From the NCBI RefSeq assembly GCF_026625045.1, contig NZ_CP113089.1:1860001-1924000 (forward strand): DNA of 64,000 bases, given 5' to 3'. A program made the position numbers and the translations under genes. Under the pieces are notes generated by a model that worked only from the letters and a program-made list of their open reading frames with translations, had not been told where the DNA came from and made no database searches. Origin of the DNA: Microcella daejeonensis. GTDB taxonomy: Bacteria; Actinomycetota; Actinomycetes; Actinomycetales; Microbacteriaceae. Below are positions 32,062-40,636 of the stretch, piece by piece. How positions within the stretch are numbered: position 1 is the first letter of the stretch; every line of letters starts with the position of its first letter.

Positions 32062-33411
32062 TTAGTCATTGTCCTGCGAAGAAAGCGCGGCCGACGGCAG
32101 TGAACTGTCGATGCCCGGCTCGGTCTCGACGACCTGCGACGGTCGCAGCTTCGGGGGAGTGGCGGACCACGCCTTGAGCGACTGCCCGATCTCCGAGTAC
32201 GCGCAGTCGATCGCGGTCAGCATCGAGTCGATGAAGGTGCCACGACCGGAGCCGCGCTTGGCGCCGAGCGGCACCGACCGGGTGACGACGAACGTCTTGA
32301 TGTCGCGGCCGGACGGGGGCACGAGCACAGCCGAGTCCTCGCGAACGCGACCGAGAAGTTCGGCAGGGCCGGTGCTCGAGCGCACGGGGACGGCCTCGAC
32401 GCGAACGCCGTCGGGCGCCTCCTTCAGCTGACGCACGAGCCAGTTGATGCGCGTCGTCGGGCGACCCTCCTTCGGAGCATCCACGGTGAAGGACGCGGTG
32501 ATCGTGTTGGCGCGCAGGTCGGCGATGACCTCGAGATCGGAGACGACACCGGGGATGCGGAGCCCGCCGCGCAGATGACCGTCCTTGACCAGTTCGGAGA
32601 CCAGGCGGGCGCTTCGCGCGGCGGGATCCGCCGCCTCCGCACGGTTCAGGGCGGGCAGCACCTCCGAACCCAGCTGCCGACCGAGTCGCAGGCCCGCGAA
32701 GCGCAGCAGCGCGTCGAACCGGCTCGCCACCTCCGCGACGCCCTTGTCGGATGCGCGGAGCGTCCCGGCCGACAGCGCGTCGCGGACAGGAACCCAGCTG
32801 GCCCCCATGTCCTCGAACGACATGGCGCCGGACTTTGGGTGCTCCAGGTACCGGATCAGCTCGCCGAGGATCCAGGCCTGGTCGGGATCGGCGACCCCGC
32901 GGTGCTCCTTCTGCACGACGGCGGTGGTGAGGATCTCGGACCACGAGAAGTGGTGCAGCGCGACCTTCTTGAGCTTGCGCTTGTCCACCGCGGTGGGGTG
33001 CGCGCCGATCATCCCTGGGATCTCGTTCGAGATCGTGATGAGCGCATTGAAGCCGTGCTCGCGGGCGACGTCGAGATAGTCCTCGAGCTGGGATGCCTCG
33101 AGGGCGTTCGTGCCGGTCTTCACCTCGACGAGCGCCGTCCACGAGCGACTGCCGCGTGTGGCCCGGATGAGTCCGTCAGGGAAGACCCTCCGCTCCCCGA
33201 TCATGAACGGCACCTCGATGAAGGTCTCGAGGGCGGCGGCTGGCGCGCCGAACGGCTGAGTGAGCGCCTTGCCGAACTCTCGCACGGAAGCCATGACGGC
33301 GAGGAGAGCTGACGTCGCACGCCGTTCCTGCTCTTCCGCTCCGTTGATGCCCGACGTGGGAATGAGGCGGGCTGCATTCCAGACGGGCTCTGGGGACGTC
33401 TTCGTAACCAT
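32062..33411 (-). CDS. PD-(D/E)XK-like protein, possible defence or stress nuclease
   Basis: 449 residues. The N-terminal third has a nuclease-type core: 'VPFMIGERRVFPDGLI' (Asp), then 'TALVEVKTGTNALEASQLEDYLDVAREHG' read in pieces, giving D...E-V-K followed by a Gln/Asp helix, which is the classic PD-(D/E)XK arrangement. The remaining about 300 residues are a mixed region unlike any domain I can name, with a coupled 'GAKRGSGRGTFIDSM' block near the C-terminus. ATG 33411. It stands alone on the minus strand in a lower-GC islet after gatB. Similar proteins are sometimes labelled stress-response proteins. Confidence 0.65.
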   Translation of the reverse strand: MVTKTSPEPVWNAARLIPTSGINGAEEQERRATSALLAVMASVREFGKALTQPFGAPAAALETFIEVPFMIGERRVFPDGLIRATRGSRSWTALVEVKTGTNALEASQLEDYLDVAREHGFNALITISNEIPGMIGAHPTAVDKRKLKKVALHHFSWSEILTTAVVQKEHRGVADPDQAWILGELIRYLEHPKSGAMSFEDMGASWVPVRDALSAGTLRASDKGVAEVASRFDALLRFAGLRLGRQLGSEVLPALNRAEAADPAARSARLVSELVKDGHLRGGLRIPGVVSDLEVIADLRANTITASFTVDAPKEGRPTTRINWLVRQLKEAPDGVRVEAVPVRSSTGPAELLGRVREDSAVLVPPSGRDIKTFVVTRSVPLGAKRGSGRGTFIDSMLTAIDCAYSEIGQSLKAWSATPPKLRPSQVVETEPGIDSSLPSAALSSQDND

Positions 33412-33650
33412 GGAACCTCCAGCGAGTCGGTCTCACGTTACTTCGCCGATTCGCAATCTCGGAGGAAGTCGCCCACGGGCGCGTCGCGCGCTCGTTATGT
33501 GCCTTCGGGGGTCCGGAGCCTTGAGCGCACATAGCCAGCGGAGAAAGTCCCATCCCCGGGGTCGACGCGAGACACCCCGCCGGGGTTGCGGAAGCTTCCG
33601 CTTACAGAGCCGCACAAGAAACCCCGGCCCTCCGCGTCCGCGCCCTGCGG

Positions 33651-33656
33651 CATCAT
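33651..33656 (+). promoter_or_regulatory. -10-like box of leaderless NTPase gene
   Basis: CATCAT ends 6 nt before ATG 33663; the first base departs from TANNNT but the spacing is the same as at ligA and gatB. The 33412-33650 stretch upstream shows no gene. Confidence 0.35.
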
Positions 33657-33662
33657 GACCCC

Positions 33663-34142
33663 ATGACCGCGATCCTCCTCACCGGCATGTCGGGCATGGG
33701 CAAGTCGACCGCCCTCGCCGCGCTCGCCGACCGCGGGCACGACTGCGTCGACACCGACGAGGGCGACTGGATCGAGCAGGTCGACGGCGAGCCGCTGTGG
33801 CGCATCGAGGCGGTTGATGCCCTGCTCGGGCATCCCCGCACCGGCACCCTCTTCGTGCAGGGCGCCGTCGCAAACCAGGGCGAGCTCTACGACCGCTTCG
33901 CCGCCGTCGTGCTGCTCGCCGCCCCGACGAGCGTCATCCTGCACCGCCTCGCGACGCGCACCACCAACGACTTCGGCAAGACCGCCGAGGAGCGTGCCCG
34001 CATCCTCGACGACCTCGAGCACGTCGAACCGCTGCTGCGGCGAGGCGCCACTCACGTCATCGACACCGACCGGCCGCTGGCCGACGTGGTCGCCGAGCTC
34101 GAGCGCATCGCCCGCGCGGCGGCGGCCGCCGCGAGCGCCTGA
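33663..34142 (+). CDS. P-loop nucleoside/shikimate-kinase-like protein
   Basis: 159 residues. Walker A 'LLTGMSGMGKSTAL' at residues 5-18, a DTDEGDW acidic motif at about 36-42, and an Arg-rich lid ('LHRLATRTTNDFG') in the AAA_18/shikimate-kinase fold. It probably phosphorylates a small molecule; the substrate is unknown. It stands alone, convergent with the DUF2461 gene. Confidence 0.75.
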   Translation: MTAILLTGMSGMGKSTALAALADRGHDCVDTDEGDWIEQVDGEPLWRIEAVDALLGHPRTGTLFVQGAVANQGELYDRFAAVVLLAAPTSVILHRLATRTTNDFGKTAEERARILDDLEHVEPLLRRGATHVIDTDRPLADVVAELERIARAAAAAASA

Positions 34143-34161
34143 CCCGAGCCGACGAGAGCCC

Positions 34162-34809
34162 TCAACGCCGGGGGCGCTCCAGCGCGCTCGGCCCCACGTG
34201 CTCGGCGAGCCAGCGGCAGACCTCGGCGCCGGCATCCCACGTCGACCGGATCGCCGCCGCCGCATCCGGCGCGTCCGCCGCATGCCGGCCGTAGACCTCG
34301 ACGCCCTTCCAGCGCAGCCAGACGATGCGGGGATGCTCGGGGTCGACCCCGCGTGGCGCCCGCACCAGCGGCTCGGGGTAGCCGCTCTTCAGTGTGCCGC
34401 CCGCGGCCGTCGCGCGCTCCACGGCAGACGCGAATGCCGAGCCCGGAGTATCGAGCAGCGCAGCCCGCCACCGCGGCAGCTGATCCGGCGCGAGAAACGG
34501 CATGCCGCTGGAGGCCAGCAGGCCGCGCGCATCGAGCTGCAGGTAGCGGCCGGTGCCGTCCGGCTCGACGCGCAGCGCACCGATGAACGTCTTCAGCGGG
34601 CCGCGATCCGACCCGAAGCGGGTGTCGTTGTGCGGCCGGTAGACCTTCCACGCGGAAGCATCCCGATCCACCTCGGCGAGCAGCGCGGCGAAAGGGCCGG
34701 AGACATCCGACCGGTACGCCGACCTCTCGCGCTGCCAGAACTCGCGGGTGTTGTCGGCAGCCACCCGCTCGAACCACGCCACCGCCGGCGCTAGATTGTG
34801 ACTCGACAT
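34162..34809 (-). CDS. DUF2461 protein
   Basis: 215 residues from ATG 34809. The pattern 'FERVAADNTREFWQRERSAYRSDVSGPF' (in parts), 'WKVYRPHNDTRFGSDRGPLKTFIGA' and 'LDARGLLASSGM' is that of the DUF2461 fold, whose biochemical role is unknown. A TACACT -10 lies 7 nt upstream and overlaps the operator-like repeat shared with the divergent TetR gene, so it is probably the regulator's target. Confidence 0.85.
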   Translation of the reverse strand: MSSHNLAPAVAWFERVAADNTREFWQRERSAYRSDVSGPFAALLAEVDRDASAWKVYRPHNDTRFGSDRGPLKTFIGALRVEPDGTGRYLQLDARGLLASSGMPFLAPDQLPRWRAALLDTPGSAFASAVERATAAGGTLKSGYPEPLVRAPRGVDPEHPRIVWLRWKGVEVYGRHAADAPDAAAAIRSTWDAGAEVCRWLAEHVGPSALERPRR

Positions 34810-34813
34810 GTGC

Positions 34814-34837
34814 CAGAGTGTAACTCTGACGCAGAGT
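34814..34837. promoter_or_regulatory. TetR-type operator: three alternating half-sites
   Basis: CAGAGT-gta-ACTCTG-acg-CAGAGT: three 6-bp half-sites in alternating orientation with 3-bp spacers. They fill the 49-bp gap between the divergent DUF2461 and TetR genes. The minus-strand -10 (TACACT, 34817-34822) of DUF2461 lies inside the site. Confidence 0.6.
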
Positions 34838-34858
34838 GAGTCACAAGAGGGGGATGCG

Positions 34859-35416
34859 ATGGATCCGCGAGCAGAGCGCACGCGCGCGACCGTGCTCCAG
34901 GCGGCCGGCGGTCTGCTCATCGACGAAGGCCTCACCGCCGTCACGCACTCCCGCGTCGCCGAGGTGAGCGGCATCGCCCGCCGCACCCTCTATCGCCACT
35001 GGCCGACGAGCGCCCAGCTGCTGCACGACGTCATGGCGACCGCGAGCTACCCGACCTACGCGCTGACCGGCGACCTCGCCACCGACGTCGAGCAGCACCT
35101 GCGGCAGCTGCGCGAGGCGCTCGACAACGGCCCGCTCGCCTACATCCTGCTCGCGCTCGGCGAACGCGCCGCGAGCGACCCGGCCATGCACGAGCTGCGA
35201 GCGGCGCTCGTCGCCGAGGGCTGCCGACCGCTGCGCCAGCTGCTGCGCGCGCACGGCATACGCGAGGCGCAGCTCGACGACGCCGTCGACGAGCTCGAAG
35301 GTCCGCTGCTCTCGAGCGCGCTGCTGCACGGGCGGCCCGTGGGGGGGAGCGTGCTCCAGCGGATGGTCACGCGTGCCGTGGAGCTCGCAGAACCGGGTGC
35401 GGCGCGTACGCCCTGA
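34859..35416 (+). CDS. TetR-family transcriptional regulator
   Basis: 185 residues. The N-terminal HTH 'GLTAVTHSRVAEVSGIARRTLYRHWPTSAQLL' (read in two parts) is typical; a variable ligand-binding helical domain follows. ATG 34859 is preceded by GAGGGGG. It diverges from DUF2461 across the triple half-site operator, so it probably controls itself and that gene. The ligand is unknown. Confidence 0.88.
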   Translation: MDPRAERTRATVLQAAGGLLIDEGLTAVTHSRVAEVSGIARRTLYRHWPTSAQLLHDVMATASYPTYALTGDLATDVEQHLRQLREALDNGPLAYILLALGERAASDPAMHELRAALVAEGCRPLRQLLRAHGIREAQLDDAVDELEGPLLSSALLHGRPVGGSVLQRMVTRAVELAEPGAARTP

Positions 35417-35441
35417 CCGAAGGCGCTGCGAGGCACTCGGA

Positions 35442-36413
35442 TCACCCTCGCTGTGACCCGGGCTCGGGCGCGAGATGCTCCGCGACGTACTCAGCGGCAT
35501 CGCGAAGGATCCGCTCACGGACGGGCGCTCCGGTGAATCCGAGCGTGCCATGCAGCGTGCCGGCATAGTGACGCAGGTCGACCGCGACGTCGTCGTCGAT
35601 CATGCGGCGCGCGAGCGCGAGCCCCTCATCACGGAGCGGATCGAGATCGCGGGTCGAGACGAACGTCGGAGGAAAGCCGATGAAGTCGGTGAGCCGTGCG
35701 GGCGCGGCCTCTGGCGGCGGCGCGGCACGATGCCCACCGAGGTAGATGCTCCAACTCCACTCCGCGAGCGATCGGTTCCAGACGGGTGTCGCCGTGAAGC
35801 GTCGACTCGAGTGGAGGTCGAGCCGATCGTCGGCCACGGGCTCCTGCAGCACGAGGATGGCCGGCACCCGATCACCAGTCGACCGCAGCCGGTCGCACAC
35901 GCCGATCGCCAGAGCGGCGCCAGCGCTCTCCCCGTACAGTCCGAGTCGATGTCGGTCAATGCCGAGCGACTCCGCCAGGTCGATCGCCTGGTACCACGCC
36001 GCGGTGCAGTCGTCCAGACCGGCAGGGTAGGGGTGTTCCGGCGCCAGCCGATAGTCCACGGCAAGGACGGCGCATCCTGTCGCCGATGCCAGCTCGCGGC
36101 ACACATCGTCGTAGAGCTCCGCGGACCCCATGAAGAAGCCGCCCCCGTGGATGTGGACGATCGCGCCACCGTGATCGGCCCCGGGCGGCCGGTGGAGGCG
36201 TATGCCCCCCGCGGTCGAAGAGGTGCCGCTCAGAGGGATCACCTGCGTCGTGCCCTGGAGGGCGGAACTCATGGCGCGCGCCATGAGCCCGCGGGCCTCA
36301 TGCGCGTCCCCGGGTCGATAGTCCGGCACCTCCCGCAGACGAGGGACCAAGTCGGGGTGAAGCCCCCTCAGCTGGGTGGCGGCGTCACCGCCGACGCCGT
36401 CAGGCCTCGGCAT
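35442..36413 (-). CDS. Alpha/beta hydrolase, HSL-type esterase
   Basis: 323 residues. Oxyanion motif HIHGGGFFMGS, nucleophile elbow LYGESAGAALA, 'LAVDYRLAPEHPYPAGLDD' and a C-terminal 'GTLHGTLGF' His place it in the hormone-sensitive-lipase (GDXG) esterase family. It overlaps the 3' end of the ABC-transporter fusion gene by 14 bp on the same strand, so it is probably the last gene of that operon. It may deacylate an imported ester; inference. Confidence 0.88.
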   Translation of the reverse strand: MPRPDGVGGDAATQLRGLHPDLVPRLREVPDYRPGDAHEARGLMARAMSSALQGTTQVIPLSGTSSTAGGIRLHRPPGADHGGAIVHIHGGGFFMGSAELYDDVCRELASATGCAVLAVDYRLAPEHPYPAGLDDCTAAWYQAIDLAESLGIDRHRLGLYGESAGAALAIGVCDRLRSTGDRVPAILVLQEPVADDRLDLHSSRRFTATPVWNRSLAEWSWSIYLGGHRAAPPPEAAPARLTDFIGFPPTFVSTRDLDPLRDEGLALARRMIDDDVAVDLRHYAGTLHGTLGFTGAPVRERILRDAAEYVAEHLAPEPGSQRG

Positions 36414-38253
36414 TGCGGGCCTTCGCGGTCGACTCTAGCTCGAGCCCGGCCATCAGGTGGATGAGATCGCGCGACGTCACCTGGTCGGCGTCGTCGTCGA
36501 ACGACACTCTGCCCAGATTCAGCACGATGACCCTGTCCGCGATGAGCCCGACGGACTCGACATCGTGGGTGATCATGAGCACGGCCGCCCCCCGATCCGC
36601 GAGGGTTCGCGCGAGTCGCAGCACGAGCGCTTTCTGGCGGACCCCGAGCGCCGCGGTCGGCTCATCGAGGATGACCACCTTGACGTCGGCGACATCGGAG
36701 CGCGCGATCGCCACGCACTGCCGCTGACCGCCCGACAGCGAGGCGACGGGCGCGAGGTAGTCGTCGAGGACGATGCCGAGCGATTCGAGGCGTGCGCGCG
36801 CCTGCTCGATCGCGGCCTGACGGTCGAAGACCGCCAAGCTTCCGAACCCGAACCTGCGCGGCTCGCGACCGAGCGTGAGGTTGTACGCGGCGCCCAGATT
36901 CGGGGCGACCGCGAGGTCCTGATAAACCGTCTCGACGCCGAGCTCGCGCAGCTCGAGGGAGTCGAGAGTCTCGATCGATCCATGCCCGTCGAGCTCGATG
37001 CGGCCGCCGTCAGGGCGGACCAGGCCGGAGAGCATCTTGATCACCGTGCTCTTGCCGGCGCCGTTATCGCCCAGGAGGCAGGTGACCTGCCCCGCTCGCA
37101 ACGCCAGCGAGACATCGGACACCGCGGTGACCGCGCCGTACGACTTGCGCAGCTCCGTCGCACGCAGCGCGACGGCACCTGGGTCGACGTGCGCGTGCAG
37201 CGCCGACGGCTCGACGAGGCCGTCCTCACGGGAGCCGTCGACGCGAGCCCGGCCAGCGCGCCGCGACCGGCTACGCCGATACTCGTTGAGCTGGTCGACC
37301 CCGAGAGCGAGGAGCAGGACGCTGCCGCCGATCACCGTCTGCCAGTAATCCGAGATGCCCACGAAGATGAGACCCGCGTTGAGGATGCCGATCGTGATGA
37401 CGCCGAAGAACACTCCGAGCGGGCGGCCCGTGCCCCCGGCGAAGCCGACACCGCCGAGGATGACCGCCGTGATGACGGCGATCTCGAGGCCGACGCCGAG
37501 ATTCGGGCTGGCGCTCCCGAGCCGACCGAACGTGAGCAGGGCGACGAGTCCGACGGAGCCGCCCATGTAGACGTAGAGCCAGGTGAGGTGCCGGGGCACG
37601 TCGATACCGAGCGCGCTCGCGGCACGGGCATCCCCGCCGATCGCGTAGCTGCGCACGCCGCTGACCGTCTTCGTGAGCGCGAGCGCACCCGCGACGAAGA
37701 CGATGAGAGCCACGATCACGACCACGGGAACACCAGCGATGCGCAGCCGGCCGACGAGTTCGATCTCTTGCGGGAGCTCGAAGATCGGCCGGGACTGCGT
37801 GATGACGAAGGCGAGACCGGAGTACACGCCGAGGAGTGCGAGGGTGACGATGATGGGCGAGATCTTCAGCACTCGCACGAGCACGCCGTTGAGGAGGCCG
37901 AGCAGGAGACCGAAGGCGAGAGTGGCGACGGCGCCGATCACGAAGTCGTCGGTCGCTCTCATGACCCACGCGCCGGAGACGGCCACGAGCGCCATCATGC
38001 CGCCGATCGACAGGTCGATCTGCCCGGCGATGAGGAGGCGCGCCATGGCGATGGCCGCGACCAGAGTGCCCGACACGTTGACGAGGGTCGTCGAGATGTT
38101 GCCGGCGCCGATGAAATTGGGGTTCGCGATTGCGAACAGGGCGACGAGAGCTGCGGCAAGCAGGATGAGGCCTGCTCGGCCGGTGGCGCCCCCGATGTGG
38201 TTTCGGGGGCGCCACCGGCGCAGTAGCGGGAGCGCAGAGGTGGGGGACATCAC
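36400..38253 (-). CDS. Fused ABC sugar-importer permease-ATPase (RbsC-RbsA type)
   Basis: 617 residues. Residues about 1-325 are an RbsC/BPD_transp_2 permease with about nine TM helices ('LLIAGQIDLSIGGMMALVAV' is the family signature). A charged linker (about 326-365) leads to one ABC ATPase domain (about 366-617) with Walker A GDNGAGKS at 395-402, signature LSGGQRQ, Walker B VVILDEPTA and a His-switch MITHDVES. Permease and ATPase of this family are normally separate genes, so the fusion is unusual; a single ATPase domain would dimerise with the permease half. It overlaps the binding-protein gene upstream by four bases. Confidence 0.88.
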   Translation of the reverse strand: MMSPTSALPLLRRWRPRNHIGGATGRAGLILLAAALVALFAIANPNFIGAGNISTTLVNVSGTLVAAIAMARLLIAGQIDLSIGGMMALVAVSGAWVMRATDDFVIGAVATLAFGLLLGLLNGVLVRVLKISPIIVTLALLGVYSGLAFVITQSRPIFELPQEIELVGRLRIAGVPVVVIVALIVFVAGALALTKTVSGVRSYAIGGDARAASALGIDVPRHLTWLYVYMGGSVGLVALLTFGRLGSASPNLGVGLEIAVITAVILGGVGFAGGTGRPLGVFFGVITIGILNAGLIFVGISDYWQTVIGGSVLLLALGVDQLNEYRRSRSRRAGRARVDGSREDGLVEPSALHAHVDPGAVALRATELRKSYGAVTAVSDVSLALRAGQVTCLLGDNGAGKSTVIKMLSGLVRPDGGRIELDGHGSIETLDSLELRELGVETVYQDLAVAPNLGAAYNLTLGREPRRFGFGSLAVFDRQAAIEQARARLESLGIVLDDYLAPVASLSGGQRQCVAIARSDVADVKVVILDEPTAALGVRQKALVLRLARTLADRGAAVLMITHDVESVGLIADRVIVLNLGRVSFDDDADQVTSRDLIHLMAGLELESTAKARNAEA

Positions 38254-39431
38254 TGGGGGTTGTCCTCGTTCCAGTACTCGGTGCGCGTCTCGTAGCTGAT
38301 CGAGCCCAGCGGCTGGAGGTACGTGCTGAGACGCTCCTCGAAGGCCGTCGCCGGGTCCTCCACGTCGGCGTTGTACTGCTCGATCGCCTCCGCGCTGTCG
38401 AGTTGCACCGCCTCGATGATCGTGAGCGAGGGGATCGACCTGCCCTCGAGCCAGTCCGCGCCCCAGCGGCCGGCCGCGTAGCCGACGATCGAGAAGTTGA
38501 AGGCGTAGGTGGCCTTGTACGGTCCGCCCTCAGCGATGAGCTCGAGCGCCTCCGGTTCGCCGTCCGAGCCGAAGAAGGCCATCTCGTTCGGGTCCATGCC
38601 GCTCGCCTCGACAGCCGACAGTGCGCTCAGCACGACCGGGTCCGGGCCGATCACGACGTCGATGTCGGGGTTGGCCTGCAGGATCGTGCTCATCGAGGTG
38701 AAGCCCGAGTCGGGGTCGGCGGTGTCCCACAAAACATCGGAGACGACCGTCACGCCCGGCTGACCGGCGAGAGCGTCACGGATGGCGTCGAAGCGGGGCT
38801 TGATGTTCGGCAGCGCGTCGAGGTTGAAGATGACGACGTTCGCCTCCCCGCCGAGCTCCCCGTCGATGTACTCGGTCACGGCCGCGCCGATGCGCTCGCC
38901 GATCTGCTCCTGGTTGGCCACCATCGGCATCGTCGACGGACCGCTCGAGAGCGTGAAGACGGCGGCACCGGCGTCCATCAGCTCGCGCACGACCGGGCGC
39001 TGGGCGGCGACGTCGACGTCCCAGACGAACGTGGCGCCGACATCCTGATTGAGCAGGGAGCTCAGCTGGTCGACGTTGCGGGCAGGATCGCCGTCGGCGA
39101 CCGTCTCGGTGAAATCGAGCCCGAGCTCGTCGGCAGCGATACCCATCGACCGCGAGGTCGCGGCGAACACCTCGACGTTCACGACGTTCATGGCGGCCGC
39201 GAGCCCGCCACTGCGCGGGGGAAGCTCGCCGACATCGTCCGACGGGGTGTACGGCTCGCTCGGCCGCGTGTCGACGCCCTCACCGACGCCTGCCGCTGCG
39301 CCGGGCTCGTCGGCAGGGCCGCCGTCGATGCTGCACCCTGTCATGACGATGGCCGCCGCGAGGACGACGACCGCCGCCTCGCGGCCCCGACGGAGTCTCC
39401 GTGCTGCTGTTCTCGTGTCAACGCGCCTCAT
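38250..39431 (-). CDS. Sugar ABC transporter substrate-binding lipoprotein
   Basis: 393 residues. Lipobox MTGCS (Cys at about 33) after a basic n-region, then a periplasmic-binding-protein type I fold (about 75-370) with 'NVEVFAATSRSMGIAADELGLDF' in parts, 'DVVIGPDPVVLSALSAVEASG' and 'FFGSDGEP'. AGGAGGTGCGCA precedes the ATG. The first gene of the importer operon; the ligand is not predictable, but the family carries sugars and related polyols. Confidence 0.88.
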   Translation of the reverse strand: MRRVDTRTAARRLRRGREAAVVVLAAAIVMTGCSIDGGPADEPGAAAGVGEGVDTRPSEPYTPSDDVGELPPRSGGLAAAMNVVNVEVFAATSRSMGIAADELGLDFTETVADGDPARNVDQLSSLLNQDVGATFVWDVDVAAQRPVVRELMDAGAAVFTLSSGPSTMPMVANQEQIGERIGAAVTEYIDGELGGEANVVIFNLDALPNIKPRFDAIRDALAGQPGVTVVSDVLWDTADPDSGFTSMSTILQANPDIDVVIGPDPVVLSALSAVEASGMDPNEMAFFGSDGEPEALELIAEGGPYKATYAFNFSIVGYAAGRWGADWLEGRSIPSLTIIEAVQLDSAEAIEQYNADVEDPATAFEERLSTYLQPLGSISYETRTEYWNEDNPQ

Positions 39432-39591
39432 TGCGCACCTCCTGGAGTCGTGTCCGGTGTCGAATGCGCCGGTACCTGCTCAGGATGACTCCTCCGCCCT
39501 CGTGGTGCATCCGCCACATGTCGCCCATCCGGCCGCCATCACCCGACGAGCGCACTACCCGTATGCCGGTGCGGTCATCCATCCTTGATCC

Positions 39592-40602
39592 ATGGACGAT
39601 GACGACCACCGCGAGACCGAGCCTGCCGAGCGCCATCGGCAATGGCGGCAGTACGCCCTCGACGAGGAGATCGGTGCGGGTGCCGTACTGCTGGCCGACG
39701 CGAGCCTCGACGACGTGCCGCGCTTCCGCGAGGTCTGGCGGCGCATCTCCCAGGCAGGCTCGACGGAGACGCCGCCCGATGTGCGGCACGACGTGCTCGA
39801 CGTACCCTCTGATGACGGACCGGTCGTCGTGCACCGGTACGCACCGGTCGCGCCGCAGTCCGACGCCGCCGCGGTGCTCCTGATCCACTCGGGCGCCTTC
39901 GTCGGCGGGTCCGTCGAATCGGTTCACGGGCAGGCGTGCGACATGGTCCGAGCGCTCGGAGTCCTCGTCGTGGCGGTCGAGTACCGCCTCGCGCCCGAGC
40001 ATCCCTTCCCGGCGGGACTCGACGACTGCTACCGAGTGCTCTGCTGGATGAGCGAGCAGGCGGATGCACTCGGCATCGATCCCCTCCGCGTCGCCGTGCA
40101 CGGCACGAGCGCGGGGGGCGGGCTCGCGATGGCGCTCGCGCTGCGAAGCCTCGACGAGGGCGGACCGAGCATCCGGTTCCTCTTCCTCGTCTCACCGGAG
40201 GTCGACGACCGCCTCGACTCGGAGAGCATGCGCCGGTTCACCGACACGCCGGGTTTCACCCGTCGCGATGCGGAGATCAGCTGGCGCCTCTACCTGGGCG
40301 GTATCGCGCCGGGGTCGCCCGAGGTGAGCGCGTACGCGGCTCCCGCGCGCGCCGAGACGTACCGCGGGCTCCCGCCCACCTACCTCGCTCTCATGGAATT
40401 CGACCCCCTTCGCGACGAGGGGATGGAACTCGGCCGACGACTCCTGCACGATGAGGTGCCCCTGGAGCTGCACATCTTCCCCGGCACGTTCCACGGCTCC
40501 TCCGCCTTGCAGTACGCCGAGGTCTCCCGACGCGAGGCCGATGAGGAGATCGCGGTCATGCGCCGGCGGCTGCTCGATGGTGCAGGGGGGCGCGCATCAT
40601 GA
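39592..40602 (+). CDS. Alpha/beta hydrolase, HSL-like esterase
   Basis: 336 residues. HSL-type blocks are seen: 'LLIHSGAFVGGS', in which the usual HGGG is HSGA, 'VEYRLAPEHPFPAGLDDCY', the nucleophile elbow VHGTSAGGGLA and the late 'GTFHGSS' His. The altered oxyanion motif may change its substrate range. It is divergent from the importer operon; the second such hydrolase (35442-36413) lies at the end of that operon. Confidence 0.86.
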   Translation: MDDDDHRETEPAERHRQWRQYALDEEIGAGAVLLADASLDDVPRFREVWRRISQAGSTETPPDVRHDVLDVPSDDGPVVVHRYAPVAPQSDAAAVLLIHSGAFVGGSVESVHGQACDMVRALGVLVVAVEYRLAPEHPFPAGLDDCYRVLCWMSEQADALGIDPLRVAVHGTSAGGGLAMALALRSLDEGGPSIRFLFLVSPEVDDRLDSESMRRFTDTPGFTRRDAEISWRLYLGGIAPGSPEVSAYAAPARAETYRGLPPTYLALMEFDPLRDEGMELGRRLLHDEVPLELHIFPGTFHGSSALQYAEVSRREADEEIAVMRRRLLDGAGGRAS

Positions 40603-40636
40603 TCGCCCCTCGCGCGCGGGCCGACGGAGCGCGGCG

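Noticed and set aside
31639..33660. An integrated prophage or genomic island with att sites
   Set aside because: No integrase, tRNA target or flanking direct repeats could be found; only base composition suggests transfer.
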